Source of the DNA: Ostrinia nubilalis
Lineage: Eukaryota; Arthropoda; Insecta; Lepidoptera; Crambidae
DNA: 64,000 nt
Reading direction: 5' to 3'
Assembly (NCBI RefSeq): GCF_963855985.1
Contig: NC_087093.1
Coordinates: 17,065,001 to 17,129,000 of the forward strand
A program made the translations under genes and the position numbers. Every line of letters begins with the position of its first letter. The first letter of the stretch is position 1. This document shows positions 1-11,529 of this stretch, one piece after another. The notes below the pieces were generated by a model that saw only the letters and a list, made by a program, of their open reading frames with translations, was not told where the DNA came from and did not search any database.

Positions 1-3000
1 CTCGGGTGTCCATGGGCTGGGCCTGATCCTGGGTGTCCTGGAGTGCCTGGATGTCCAGGTGTGGCTGGAATTCCTGGTCCTCCTGGTTGTCCTGGCTGTC
101 CTGGTGTGCCTGGCTGTCCGGGCTGTCCTGGTGTGGCTGGGATTCCTGGTCCACCTGGCTGTCCTGGTATGCCTGGTTGTCCTGGTATGCCTGGCTGTCC
201 TGGTGTGGCTGGCTGGCATGGGTGTCCTGGTGTAGCTGGTTGTCCTGGAATGCCTGGCTGTCCTGGTGTGGCTGGTTGTCCAGGTTGTCCTGGAATGCCT
301 GGCTGTCCTGGTGTGGCTGGCTGGCCTGGTTGTCCAGGTTGTCCTGGAATGCCTGGCTGTCCTGGTATAGCTGGTTGTCCTGGGTGACCTGGTCCGCCAG
401 GGTGGCCTGGTTGTCCTGGAATGCCTGGCTGTCCTGGTATAGCTGGATGTCCTGGGTGACCTGGTCCGCCAGGGTGGCCTGGTTGTCCTGGAATGCCTGG
501 CTGTCCTGGTGTGGCTGGTTGTCCAGGTTGTCCTGGAATGCCTGGCTGTCCTGGTGTGGCTGGCTGGCCTGGTTGTCCAGGTTGTCCTGGAATGCCTGGC
601 TGTCCTGGTGTAGCTGGTTGTCCTGGGTGACCTGGTCCGCTAGGGTGGCCTGGTTGTCCAGGTTGTCCTGGAATGCCTGGCTGTCCTGGTGTGGCTGGCT
701 GGCCTGGTTGTCCTGGAACGCCTGGCTGTCCTGGTGTGGCTGGTTGTCCAGGTTGTCCTGGAATGCCTGGCTGTCCTGGTATAGCTGGTTGTCCTGGGTG
801 ACCTGGTCCGCTAGGGTGGCCTGGTTGTCCAGGTTGTCCTGGAATGCCTGGCTGTCCTGGTGTGGCTGGTTGTCCAGGTTGTCCTGGAATGCCTGGCTGT
901 CCTGGTGTGGCTGGTTGTCCAGGTTGTCCTGGAATGCCTGGCTGTCCTGGTGTGGCTGGCTGGCCTGGTTGTCCAGGTTGTCCTGGAATGCCTGGCTGTC
1001 CTGGTGTAGCTGGTTGTCCTGGGTGACCTGGTCCGCTAGGGTGGCCTGGTTGTCCAGGTTGTCCTGGAATGCCTGGCTGTCCTGGTGTGGCTGGCTGGCC
1101 TGGTTGTCCTGGAACGCCTGGCTGTCCTGGTGTGGCTGGTTGTCCAGGTTGTCCTGGAATGCCTGGCTGTCCTGGTATAGCTGGTTGTCCTGGGTGACCT
1201 GGTCCGCTAGGGTGGCCTGGTTGTCCAGGTTGTCCTGGAATGCCTGGCTGTCCTGGTGTGGCTGGCTGGCCTGGTTGTCCTGGAACGCCTGGCTGTCCTG
1301 GTGTGGCTGGTTGTCCAGGTTGTCCTGGAATGCCTGGCTGTCCTGGTATAGCTGGTTGTCCTGGGTGACCTGGTCCGCTAGGGTGGCCTGGTTGTCCAGG
1401 TTGTCCTGGAATGCCTGGCTGTCCTGGTGTAGCTGGTTGTCCTGGAATTCCTGGCTGTCCTGGTGTGGCTGGCTGGCCTGGTTGTCCAGGTTGTCCTGGA
1501 ATGCCTGGCTGTCCTGGTGTAGCTGGTTGTCCTGGGTGACCTGGTCCGCTAGGGTGGCCTGGTTGTCCAGGTTGTCCTGGAATGCCTGGCTGTCCTGGTG
1601 TAGCTGGTTGTCCTGGGTGACCTGGTCCGCTAGGGTGGCCTGGTTGTCCAGGTTGTCCTGGAATGCCTGGCTGTCCTGGTGTGGCTGGTTGTCCAGGTTG
1701 TCCTGGAATGCCTGGCTGTCCTGGTGTGGCTGGTTGTCCAGGTTGTCCTGGAATGCCTGGCTGTCCTGGTGTGGCTGGCTGGCCTGGTTGTCCTGGAACG
1801 CCTGGCTGTCCTGGTGTGGCTGGTTGTCCAGGTTGTCCTGGAATGCCTGGCTGTCCTGGTATAGCTGGTTGTCCTGGGTGACCTGGTCCGCTAGGGTGGC
1901 CTGGTTGTCCAGGTTGTCCTGGAATGCCTGGCTGTCCTGGTGTGGCTGGTTGTCCAGGTTGTCCTGGAATGCCTGGCTGTCCTGGTGTGGCTGGTTGTCC
2001 AGGTTGTCCTGGAATGCCTGGCTGTCCTGGTGTGGCTGGCTGGCCTGGTTGTCCTGGAACGCCTGGCTGTCCTGGTGTGGCTGGTTGTCCAGGTTGTCCT
2101 GGAATGCCTGGCTGTCCTGGTGTAGCTGGTTGTCCTGGGTGACCTGGTCCGCTAGGGTGGCCTGGTTGTCCAGGTTGTCCTGGAATGCCTGGCTGTCCTG
2201 GTGTAGCTGGTTGTCCTGGGTGACCTGGTCCGCTAGGGTGGCCTGGTTGTCCAGGTTGTCCTGGAATGCCTGGCTGTCCTGGTGTGGCTGGTTGTCCAGG
2301 TTGTCCTGGAATGCCTGGCTGTCCTGGTGTGGCTGGTTGTCCAGGTTGTCCTGGAATGCCTGGCTGTCCTGGTGTGGCTGGCTGGCCTGGTTGTCCTGGA
2401 ATTCCTGGCTGTCCTGGTGTGGCTGGCTGGCCTGGTTGTCCAGGTTGTCCTGGAATGCCTGGCTGTCCTGGTGTGGCTGGTTGTCCAGGTTGTCCTGGAA
2501 TGCCTGGCTGTCCTGGTGTGGCTGGTTGTCCAGGTTGTCCTGGAATGCCTGGCTGTCCTGGTGTGGCTGGCTGGCCTGGTTGTCCAGGTTGTCCTGGAAT
2601 GCCTGGCTGTCCTGGTGTAGCTGGTTGTCCTGGGTGACCTGGTCCGCTAGGGTGGCCTGGTTGTCCAGGTTGTCCTGGAATGCCTGGCTGTCCTGGTGTG
2701 GCTGGCTGGCCTGGTTGTCCTGGAACGCCTGGCTGTCCTGGTGTGGCTGGTTGTCCAGGTTGTCCTGGAATGCCTGGCTGTCCTGGTATAGCTGGTTGTC
2801 CTGGGTGACCTGGTCCGCTAGGGTGGCCTGGTTGTCCAGGTTGTCCTGGAATGCCTGGCTGTCCTGGTGTGGCTGGCTGGCCTGGTTGTCCTGGAACGCC
2901 TGGCTGTCCTGGTGTGGCTGGTTGTCCAGGTTGTCCTGGAATGCCTGGCTGTCCTGGTATAGCTGGTTGTCCTGGGTGACCTGGTCCGCTAGGGTGGCCT

Positions 3001-6000
3001 GGTTGTCCAGGTTGTCCTGGAATGCCTGGCTGTCCTGGTGTAGCTGGTTGTCCTGGAATTCCTGGCTGTCCTGGTGTGGCTGGCTGGCCTGGTTGTCCAG
3101 GTTGTCCTGGAATGCCTGGCTGTCCTGGTGTAGCTGGTTGTCCTGGGTGACCTGGTCCGCTAGGGTGGCCTGGTTGTCCAGGTTGTCCTGGAATGCCTGG
3201 CTGTCCTGGTGTAGCTGGTTGTCCTGGGTGACCTGGTCCGCTAGGGTGGCCTGGTTGTCCAGGTTGTCCTGGAATGCCTGGCTGTCCTGGTGTGGCTGGT
3301 TGTCCAGGTTGTCCTGGAATGCCTGGCTGTCCTGGTGTGGCTGGTTGTCCAGGTTGTCCTGGAATGCCTGGCTGTCCTGGTGTGGCTGGCTGGCCTGGTT
3401 GTCCTGGAACGCCTGGCTGTCCTGGTGTGGCTGGTTGTCCAGGTTGTCCTGGAATGCCTGGCTGTCCTGGTATAGCTGGTTGTCCTGGGTGACCTGGTCC
3501 GCTAGGGTGGCCTGGTTGTCCAGGTTGTCCTGGAATGCCTGGCTGTCCTGGTGTGGCTGGTTGTCCAGGTTGTCCTGGAATGCCTGGCTGTCCTGGTGTG
3601 GCTGGTTGTCCAGGTTGTCCTGGAATGCCTGGCTGTCCTGGTGTGGCTGGCTGGCCTGGTTGTCCTGGAACGCCTGGCTGTCCTGGTGTGGCTGGTTGTC
3701 CAGGTTGTCCTGGAATGCCTGGCTGTCCTGGTGTAGCTGGTTGTCCTGGGTGACCTGGTCCGCTAGGGTGGCCTGGTTGTCCAGGTTGTCCTGGAATGCC
3801 TGGCTGTCCTGGTGTAGCTGGTTGTCCTGGGTGACCTGGTCCGCTAGGGTGGCCTGGTTGTCCAGGTTGTCCTGGAATGCCTGGCTGTCCTGGTGTGGCT
3901 GGTTGTCCAGGTTGTCCTGGAATGCCTGGCTGTCCTGGTGTGGCTGGTTGTCCAGGTTGTCCTGGAATGCCTGGCTGTCCTGGTGTGGCTGGCTGGCCTG
4001 GTTGTCCTGGAACGCCTGGCTGTCCTGGTGTGGCTGGTTGTCCAGGTTGTCCTGGAATGCCTGGCTGTCCTGGTATAGCTGGTTGTCCTGGGTGACCTGG
4101 TCCGCTAGGGTGGCCTGGTTGTCCAGGTTGTCCTGGAATGCCTGGCTGTCCTGGTGTGGCTGGTTGTCCAGGTTGTCCTGGAATGCCTGGCTGTCCTGGT
4201 GTGGCTGGTTGTCCAGGTTGTCCTGGAATGCCTGGCTGTCCTGGTGTGGCTGGCTGGCCTGGTTGTCCTGGAACGCCTGGCTGTCCTGGTGTGGCTGGTT
4301 GTCCAGGTTGTCCTGGAATGCCTGGCTGTCCTGGTATAGCTGGTTGTCCTGGGTGACCTGGTCCGCTAGGGTGGCCTGGTTGTCCAGGTTGTCCTGGAAT
4401 GCCTGGCTGTCCTGGTGTGGCTGGCTGGCCTGGTTGTCCAGGTTGTCCTGGAATGCCTGGCTGTCCTGGTGTAGCTGGTTGTCCTGGGTGACCTGGTCCG
4501 CTAGGGTGGCCTGGTTGTCCAGGTTGTCCTGGAATGCCTGGCTGTCCTGGTGTGGCTGGTTGTCCAGGTTGTCCTGGAATTCCTGGCTGTCCTGGTGTGG
4601 CTGGCTGGCCTGGTTGTCCAGGTTGTCCTGGAATGCCTGGCTGTCCTGGTGTAGCTGGTTGTCCTGGGTGACCTGGTCCGCTAGGGTGGCCTGGTTGTCC
4701 AGGTTGTCCTGGAATGCCTGGCTGTCCTGGTGTGGCTGGTTGTCCAGGTTGTCCTGGAATGCCTGGCTGTCCTGGTGTGGCTGGTTGTCCAGGTTGTCCT
4801 GGAATGCCTGGCTGACCTGGTGTAGCTGGTTCGCCTGGTTGTCCTGGGTGGCCTGGTCCTCCTGGGTGGTTTGGTCCTCCTGGGTGTCCTGGCTTTCCTG
4901 GTTGTCCTGGTTTTCCTGGTCCTCCTGGGTGGCCTGGTCCTCCTGGGTGGCCTGGTCCTCCTGGGTGGCCTGGTCCTCCTGGGTGGCCTGGTCCTCCTGG
5001 GTGGTTTGGTCCTCCTGGGTGTCCTGGCTTTCCTGGTTGTCCTGGTTTTCCTGGTCCTCCTGGGTGGCCTGGTCCTCCTGGGTGGCCTGGTCCTCCTGGG
5101 TGGTTTGGTCCTCCTGGGTGTCCTGGCTTTCCTGGATGGCCTGGAATTCCTGGCTTTCCTGGCTGACCTGGTGTAGCTGGTTCGCCTGGTTGTCCTGGTT
5201 TTCCAGGTCCTCCTGGGTGGCCTGGTCCTCCTGGGTGTCCTGGCTTTCCTGGTTGTCCTGGTTTTCCTGGTCCTCCTGGGTGGCCTGGTCCTCCTGGGTG
5301 GTTTGGTCCTCCTGGGTGTCCTGGCTTTCCTGGATGGCCTGGAATTCCTGGCTTTCCTGGATGGCCTGGAATTCCTGGCTTTCCTGGCTGACCTGGTTTA
5401 GCTGGTTCGCCTGGTTGTCCTGGTTTTCCTGGTCCTCCTGGGTGGCCTGGTCCTACTGGGTGGCCTGGTCCTCCTGGGTGTCCTGGCTTTCCTGGTTGTC
5501 CTGGTTTTCCTGGTCCTCCTGGGTGGCCTGGTCCTCCTGGGTGGTTTGGTCCTCCTGGGTGTCCTGGCTTTCCTGGTTGTCCTGGTTTTCCTGGTCCTCC
5601 TGGGTGGCCTGGTCCTCCTGGGTGGCCTGGTCCTCCTGGGTGGCCTGGTCCTCCTGGTTGGTTTGGTCCTCCTGGGTGTCCTGGCTTTCCTGGTTGTCCT
5701 GGTTTTCCTGGTCCTCCTGGGTGGTTTGGTCCTCCTGGGTGTCCTGGCTTTCCTGGTTGTCCTGGTTTTCCTGGTCCTCCTGGGTGGTTTGGTCCTCCTG
5801 GGTGTCCTGGCTTTCTTGGATGGCCTGGAATTCCTGGCTTTCCTGGCTGACCTGGTGTAGCTGGTTCGCCTGGTTGTCCTGGTTTTCCAGGTCCTCCTGG
5901 GTGGCCTGGTCCTCCTGGGTGGTTTGGTCCTCCTGGGTGTCCTGGCTTTCCTGGATGGCCTGGAATTCCTGGCTTTCCTGGCTGACCTGGTGTAGCTGGT

Positions 6001-9000
6001 TCGCCTGGTTGTCCTGGTTTTCCTGGTCCTCCTGGGTGGCCTGGTCCTCCTGGGTGGCCTGGTCCTCCTGGGTGGCCTGGTCCTCCTGGGTGGCCTGGTC
6101 CTCCTGGGTGGTTTGGTCCTCCTGGGTGTCCTGGCTTTCCTGGATGGCCTGGAATTCCTGGCTTTCCTGGCTGACCTGGTGTAGCTGGTTCGCCTGGTTG
6201 TCCTGGTTTTCCAGGTCCTCCTGGGTGGCCTGGTCCTCCTGGGTGTCCTGGCTTTCCTGGTTGTCCTGGTTTTCCTGGTCCTCCTGGGTGGCCTGGTCCT
6301 CCTGGGTGGTTTGGTCCTCCTGGGTGTCCTGGCTTTCCTGGATGGCCTGGAATTCCTGGCTTTCCTGGATGGCCTGGAATTCCTGGCTTTCCTGGCTGAC
6401 CTGGTGTAGCTGGTTCGCCTGGTTGTCCTGGTTTTCCTGGTCCTCCTGGGTGGCCTGGTCCTCCTGGGTGGCCTGGTCCTCCTGGGTGGCCTGGTCCTCC
6501 TGGGTGGCCTGGTCCTCCTGGGTGGTTTGGTCCTCCTGGGTGTCCTGGCTTTCCTGGTTGTCCTGGTTTTCCTGGTCCTCCTGGGTGGCCTGGTCCTCCT
6601 GGGTGGCCTGGTCCTCCTGGGTGGTTTGGTCCTCCTGGGTGTCCTGGCTTTCCTGGATGGCCTGGAATTCCTGGCTTTCCTGGATGGCCTGGAATTCCTG
6701 GCTGACCTGGTGTAGCTGGTTCGCCTGGTTGTCCTGGTTTTCCAGGTCCTCCTGGGTGGCCTGGTCCTCCTGGGTGGTTTGGTCCTCCTGGGTGTCCTGG
6801 CTTTCCTGGATGGCCTGGAATTCCTGGCTTTCCTGGCTGACCTGGTGTAGCTGGTTCGCCTGGTTGTCCTGGTTTTCCTGGTCCTCCTGGGTGGCCTGGT
6901 CCTCCTGGGTGGCCTGGTCCTCCTGGGTGGTTTGGTCCTCCTGGGTGTCCTGGCTTTCCTGGTTGTCCTGGTTTTCCTGATCCTCCTGGGTGGCCTGGTC
7001 CTCCTGGGTGGCCTGGTCCTCCTGGGTGGTTTGGTCCTCCTGGGTGTCCTGGCTTTCCTGGATGGCCTGGAATTCCTGGCTTTCCTGGCTGACCTGGTGT
7101 AGCTGGTTCGCCTGGTTGTCCTGGTTTTCCTGGTCCTCCTGGGTGGTTTGGTCCTCCTGGCTTTCCTGGTTGTCCTGGTGTTCCAGGTCCTCCTGGGTGG
7201 TTTGGTCCTCCTGGGTGTCCTGGCTTTCCTGGTTGTCCTGGTTTTCCTGGTCCTCCTGGGTGGTTTGGTCCTCCTGGGTGTCCTGGCTTTCCTGGATGGC
7301 CTGGAATTCCTGGCTGACCTGGTGTAGCTGGTTCGCCTGGTTGTCCTGGTTTTCCAGGTCCTCCTGGGTGGCCTGGTCCTCCTGGGTGGTTTGGTCCTCC
7401 TGGGTGTCCTGGCTTTCCTGGTTGTCCTGGTTTTCCTGGTCCTCCTGGGTGGCCTGGTCCTCCTGGGTGGTTTGGTCCTCCTGGGTGTCCTGGCTTTCCT
7501 GGATGGCCTGGAATTCCTGGCTTTCCTGGCTGACCTGGTGTAGCTGGTTCGCCTGGTTGTCCTGGTTTTCCTGGTCCTCCTGGGTGGTTTGGTCCTCCTG
7601 GCTTTCCTGGTTGTCCTGGTGTTCCAGGTCCTCCTGGGTGGTTTGGTCCTCCTGGGTGTCCTGGCTTTCCTGGTTGTCCTGGTGTTCCAGGTCCTCCTGG
7701 GTGGTTTGGTCCTCCTGGGTGTCCTGGCTTTCCTGGTTGTCCTGGTTTTCCTGGTCCTCCTGGGTGGTTTGGTCCTCCTGGCTTTCCTGGTTGTCCTGGT
7801 GTTCCAGGTCCTCCTGGGTGGTTTGGTCCTCCTGGGTGTCCTGGCTTTCCTGGTTGTCCTGGTTTTCCTGGTCCTCCTGGGTGGTTTGGTCCTCCTGGGT
7901 GTCCTGGCTTTCCTGGTTGTCCTGGTTTTCCTGGTCCTCCTGGGTGGTTTGGTCCTCCTGGGTGTCCTGGCTTTCCTGGATGGCCTGGAATTCCTGGCTT
8001 TCCTGGCTGACCTGGTGTAGCTGGTTCGCCTGGTTGTCCTGGTTTTCCAGGTCCTCCTGGGTGGCCTGGTCCTCCTGGGTGGTTTGGTCCTCCTGGGTGT
8101 CCTGGCTTTCCTGGATGGCCTGGAATTCCTGGCTTTCCTGGCTGACCTGGTGTAGCTGGTTCGCCTGGTTGTCCTGGTTTTCCAGGTCCTCCTGGGTGGC
8201 CTGGTCCTCCTGGGTGGTTTGGTCCTCCTGGGTGTCCTGGCTTTCCTGGATGGCCTGGAATTCCTGGCTTTCCTGGCTGACCTGGTGTAGCTGGTTCGCC
8301 TGGTTGTCCTGGTTTTCCTGGTCCTCCTGGGTGGTTTGGTCCTCCTGGCTTTCCTGGTTGTCCTGGTGTTCCAGGTCCTCCTGGGTGGTTTGGTCCTCCT
8401 GGGTGGCCTGGTTGTCCTGGTGTTCCAGGTCCTCCTGGGTGGTTTGGCCCTCCTGGGTGTCCTGGCTTTCCTGGTTGTCCTGGTTTTCCTGGTCCTCCTG
8501 GGTGGTTTGGTCCTCCTGGGTGTCCTGGCTTTCCTGGATGGCCTGGAATTCCTGGCTTTCCTGGCTGACCTGGTGTAGCTGGTTCGCCTGGTTGTCCTGG
8601 TTTTCCTGGTCCTCCTGGGTGGCCTGGTCCTCCTGGGTGGCCTGGTCCTCCTGGGTGGTTTGGTCCTCCTGGGTGTCCTGGCTTTCCTGGTTGTCCTGGT
8701 TTTCCTGGTCCTCCTGGGTGGCCTGGTCCTCCTGGGTGGCCTGGTCCTCCTGGGTGGTTTGGTCCTCCTGGGTGTCCTGGCTTTCCTGGATGGCCTGGAA
8801 TTCCTGGCTTTCCTGGCTGACCTGGTGTAGCTGGTTCGCCTGGTTGTCCTGGTTTTCCAGGTCCTCCTGGGTGGCCTGGTCCTCCTGGGTGGTTTGGTCC
8901 TCCTGGGTGTCCTGGCTTTCCTGGTTGTCCTGGTTTTCCTGGTCCTCCTGGGTGGCCTGGTCCTCCTGGGTGGCCTGGTCCTCCTGGGTGGTTTGGTCCT

Positions 9001-11318
9001 CCTGGGTGTCCTGGCTTTCCTGGATGGCCTGGAATTCCTGGCTTTCCTGGCTGACCTGGTGTAGCTGGTTCGCCTGGTTGTCCTGGTTTTCCAGGTCCTC
9101 CTGGGTGGCCTGGTCCTCCTGGGTGGTTTGGTCCTCCTGGGTGTCCTGGCTTTCCTGGCTGACCTGGTGTGGCTGGTTCGCCTGGTTGTCCTGGTTTTCC
9201 AGGTCCTCCTGGGTGGCTTGGTCCTTCTGGTTGGCTTGGCTTTCCTGGTTGGCCCGGAATTCCTGGCTTTCCTGGCTGACCTGGTGTAGCTGGTTCGCCT
9301 GGTTGTCCTGGTTTAGCTGGTTCGCCTGGTTGTCCTGGTTTTCCAGGTCCTCCTGGGTGGCCTGGTCCTCCTGGGTGGTTTGGTCCTCCTGGGTGTCCTG
9401 GCTTTCCTGGTTGGCCTGGAATTCCTGGCTTTCCTGGCTGACCTGGTGTAGCTGGTTCGCCTGGTTGTCCTGGTTTTCCGGGTCCACCTTTATGGCAAGG
9501 CTTTTTATCTTTAGGATGTCCGGTTTGACCGGGTTGATCTTCGTCGTCTTGATCTGACTTTCCTTTGACTTTTTTGATGCGCTTTATGCGTCTTGAATTT
9601 TCTTCAGACCGTTCTGATGCACTCTTCGATTGGTTCGATTTTGAACTGTTCGATTCTTCTGTCTCATCATCCTCAGTCTGATCGCCTTTGACTTTTTTGA
9701 TGCGTCTTATACGCCGTGAATTTTGTTCAGACTGTTCTGATGCACTCTTCGATTGGTTCGATTTTGAACTGTTTGATTCTTCTGTCTCATCATCCTCGGT
9801 CTGATCGCCTTTGACTTTTTTGATGCGTCTTATACGACGTGAATTTTCTTCAGACTGTTCTGATGCACTCTTCGATTGGTTCGATTTTGAACTGTTTGAT
9901 TCTTCTGTCTCATCATCCTCGGTCTGATCGCCTTTGACTTTTTTGATGCGTCTTATACGCCGTGAATTTTCTTCAGACTGTTCTGATGCACTCTTCGATT
10001 GCTTCGATTTTGAACTGTTTGATTCTTCTGTCTCATCATCCTCAGTCTGGTCGCTTTTTACTTTTTTGATGCGTTTTATACGCCGTGAATTTTGCTCAGA
10101 TTCCTCCGATGCTCTTCTCGATTGGCTTGAACTCGTACTCGTTTGCTCTGTTTCTTGGACATAACCGTCAGTCCCTGGAGATTCTGGCTGTACCGGAGAA
10201 TCTGGTTGAGCTGGTCCTCCAGATTTCCTGCGTCTTTTTCGTATGGAAGCGCTTTCTAATGATTGGGAGCGTGCCTCATTTTCAATTTCTTCTCTTACAA
10301 ACTCGTCTTCTTCAACTAATTGACCAGTTCGATGAACTTTTTTAAAATTTTTTGAGGCAGATCCGAATTCATTAACGGACTGAGATTGTTGGAAAGCACT
10401 TCGTTCTTCATCACTGGATTCGAATGATTGGCGAAATCCTTGTGATGAACGCGGTCCGAAAGGTGGAACTGGTTGCAAAGGCGCAAATGGCCCACCTGGT
10501 GCTATTAGCGTTATTGGTGCAATAGGTGCAAATGGCCCATCTGGTGCTATTGGCGCTATTGGTGCAATAGGTGCAAATGGTGATTCTGGTCCCTGTGGTG
10601 CAACTGGCTCACCTGGGAACTGGTTGAGGTACTGAATCGACTTGATTTTTTTTTGTTTGTTTGCACTCTGACTGCTTGAAAATGCTTGTTGGTCCTTTTC
10701 GTCAAATGTAGAGAATTCCGTTTGGCCAGATGAACCAAAGCTTTTGGTGCTGGATTCAATGGATTGGCTGCTAGAACTTGTACTTGAAGAGGAAGAACTC
10801 GAAGACTCTTCGATTTCTGTAATGTAATAGTTCATTAAACAATATTATTAAAAATATTATGTACAGTTAACAGTTGACTATTGAAGATAGTATGAGAAAT
10901 TTATTCACTCCCTATTAAATAATTTAAACCAGTGATCGGCAGCAACTTATCATAAGCTACGCGAACATTTAGCTAAATTGGTTGATTGTCAGTGATGTTG
11001 TCATTAACTTCAAAGAACTCACCTTCTTCTTCCTCTAGCTGAGGATTTGCTCTTGCCTCGTTGATCTGAGATTATAAAAACATTTTAGTAAAATTTATAT
11101 TCTCGATGATTTAGAAAATAATTTATAATTATTTGAAAAAAGTATCACTATACTTGCACAAGACTTTTGTATGTTGTTTAAAGAATTTAGAAGATAAAAA
11201 TATGCGACTAACGTTTTAAGTTGTAACAGAAGACGTGATTTAATTTAAAAAGAAAACTTCAAATTCTACTTACAAATGCAACGATGCAGAAAAGCAAAAA
11301 AACCCGTACGGCCCTCAT
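1..11318 (-). CDS. Giant secreted collagen-like (Gly-X-Pro) repeat protein, 5' part; candidate silk protein
   Basis: Three exons read on the minus strand: 11318-11274 (15 codons, hydrophobic start [15 protein letters not shown], a secretory signal), 11065-11023 ([14 protein letters not shown] plus one base) and 10816 to beyond position 1. Splice sites are GTAAGT and GTGAGT donors and two CAG acceptors; phases fit exactly. I read the last exon codon by codon from 10814 to 9558 and by its complementary register below that, and saw no stop. Order in the protein: Ser/Glu-rich stretch (about residues 31-60), Ala-Pro-Ile repeats (about 100-145), a basic KRRRK patch, five 41-residue charged repeats, one Cys in KKPCHKGG, then Gly-X-Pro triplets from about residue 473 to 3630. 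The 3' end is outside the window. A tiny signal exon, a tiny acidic exon and one huge repetitive exon resemble sericin-type silk genes. A silk or other secreted structural role is inferred; an extracellular-matrix or cuticular protein is possible. Confidence 0.85.
28..4815 (-). repeat. Collagen-like repeat domain B (Gln/Ile-rich triplets)
   Basis: Distal repeat domain of the collagen-like protein, about 1,600 residues. Its triplets are mainly GQP, GIP and GHP, interrupted at regular places by ATP, AIP and SGP, where the Gly position is Ala or Ser. Every third residue is Pro. A higher-order period of 1,611 bp (537 codons) is visible: the same block arrangement recurs at 1663 and 3274, at 1924 and 3535, and near 1026 and 2637. 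A smaller 261-bp spacing separates blocks at 1663/1924, 3274/3535 and 3877/4138. Confidence 0.9.
4816..9488 (-). repeat. Collagen-like repeat domain A (Lys/His/Glu-containing triplets)
   Basis: Proximal repeat domain, about 1,560 residues. Typical block: [19 protein letters not shown] followed by runs of GHP and GGP, with NHP at fixed places (Asn in the Gly position). It is more charged than domain B because of Lys and Glu in the X position. The change of repeat type at about 4815-4830 is sharp. Block order is irregular, as expected of unequal exchange. Confidence 0.9.
9558..10160 (-). repeat. Five tandem 123-bp (41-residue) charged repeats
   Basis: The codon for Val (one Tyr-position variant on the plus strand) in [13 protein letters not shown] recurs at 9567, 9690, 9813, 9936 and 10059, exactly 123 bp apart. 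Each unit has a Ser/Lys part ([15 protein letters not shown]), a basic core ([10 protein letters not shown]) and an acidic part ([13 protein letters not shown]). The unit farthest upstream in the protein is the most diverged. The repeats lie between the leader region and the collagen-like part. Confidence 0.92.
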
Positions 11319-11384
11319 GTTGGCCCAAGACAACGTCTCTATGGCCGGATTGAACGCCTTTGTTCTCTGCAGAGCTTCCCCGCG

Positions 11385-11392
11385 CTTATATA
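11385..11392 (-). promoter_or_regulatory. TATA box of the collagen-like gene
   Basis: TATATAAG on the minus strand, about 67 bp upstream of the ATG at 11318. The spacing predicts transcription starting near 11350-11360 (GTTCAATC) and a 5' UTR of about 35-40 nt. A strong TATA with a very short leader suits a gene expressed at high level in one tissue, though that use is inferred. Confidence 0.65.
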
Positions 11393-11529
11393 TCGTGGGG
11401 CAAATAGACCCGACGATAATACGCCAATTTGTGATGCAGACAGCTAATTGTAATAAAATATCAATTAACGCGCAATGCGCGTCAATACAGCACCTGATCA
11501 AACATGATAGCTAATAAGCTTGAAGCCAT

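Noticed and set aside
43..2637. Plus-strand collagen-like frames reading [11 protein letters not shown]
   Set aside because: They are broken again and again by TGA in CCTGGGTGACCTGG, so they are short shadows of the repeat.
5453..9487. Minus-strand 1,344-codon Gln/Asp/Asn-rich frame
   Set aside because: It is the neighbouring register of the same repeats. The spliced signal exon and the 41-residue repeats lead into the Gly-X-Pro register instead.
1..9488. CRISPR-like or satellite array
   Set aside because: The period is coding (9 bp and multiples) and the frame is kept throughout, downstream of a spliced signal exon, in a eukaryotic setting.
33..9557. Two very long plus-strand frames (2,315 and 855 codons) rich in Trp and Ser
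   Set aside because: They are exact antisense shadows of the collagen-like frame (TGG opposite CCA for Pro, TCC opposite GGA for Gly), and have no splice or promoter context.
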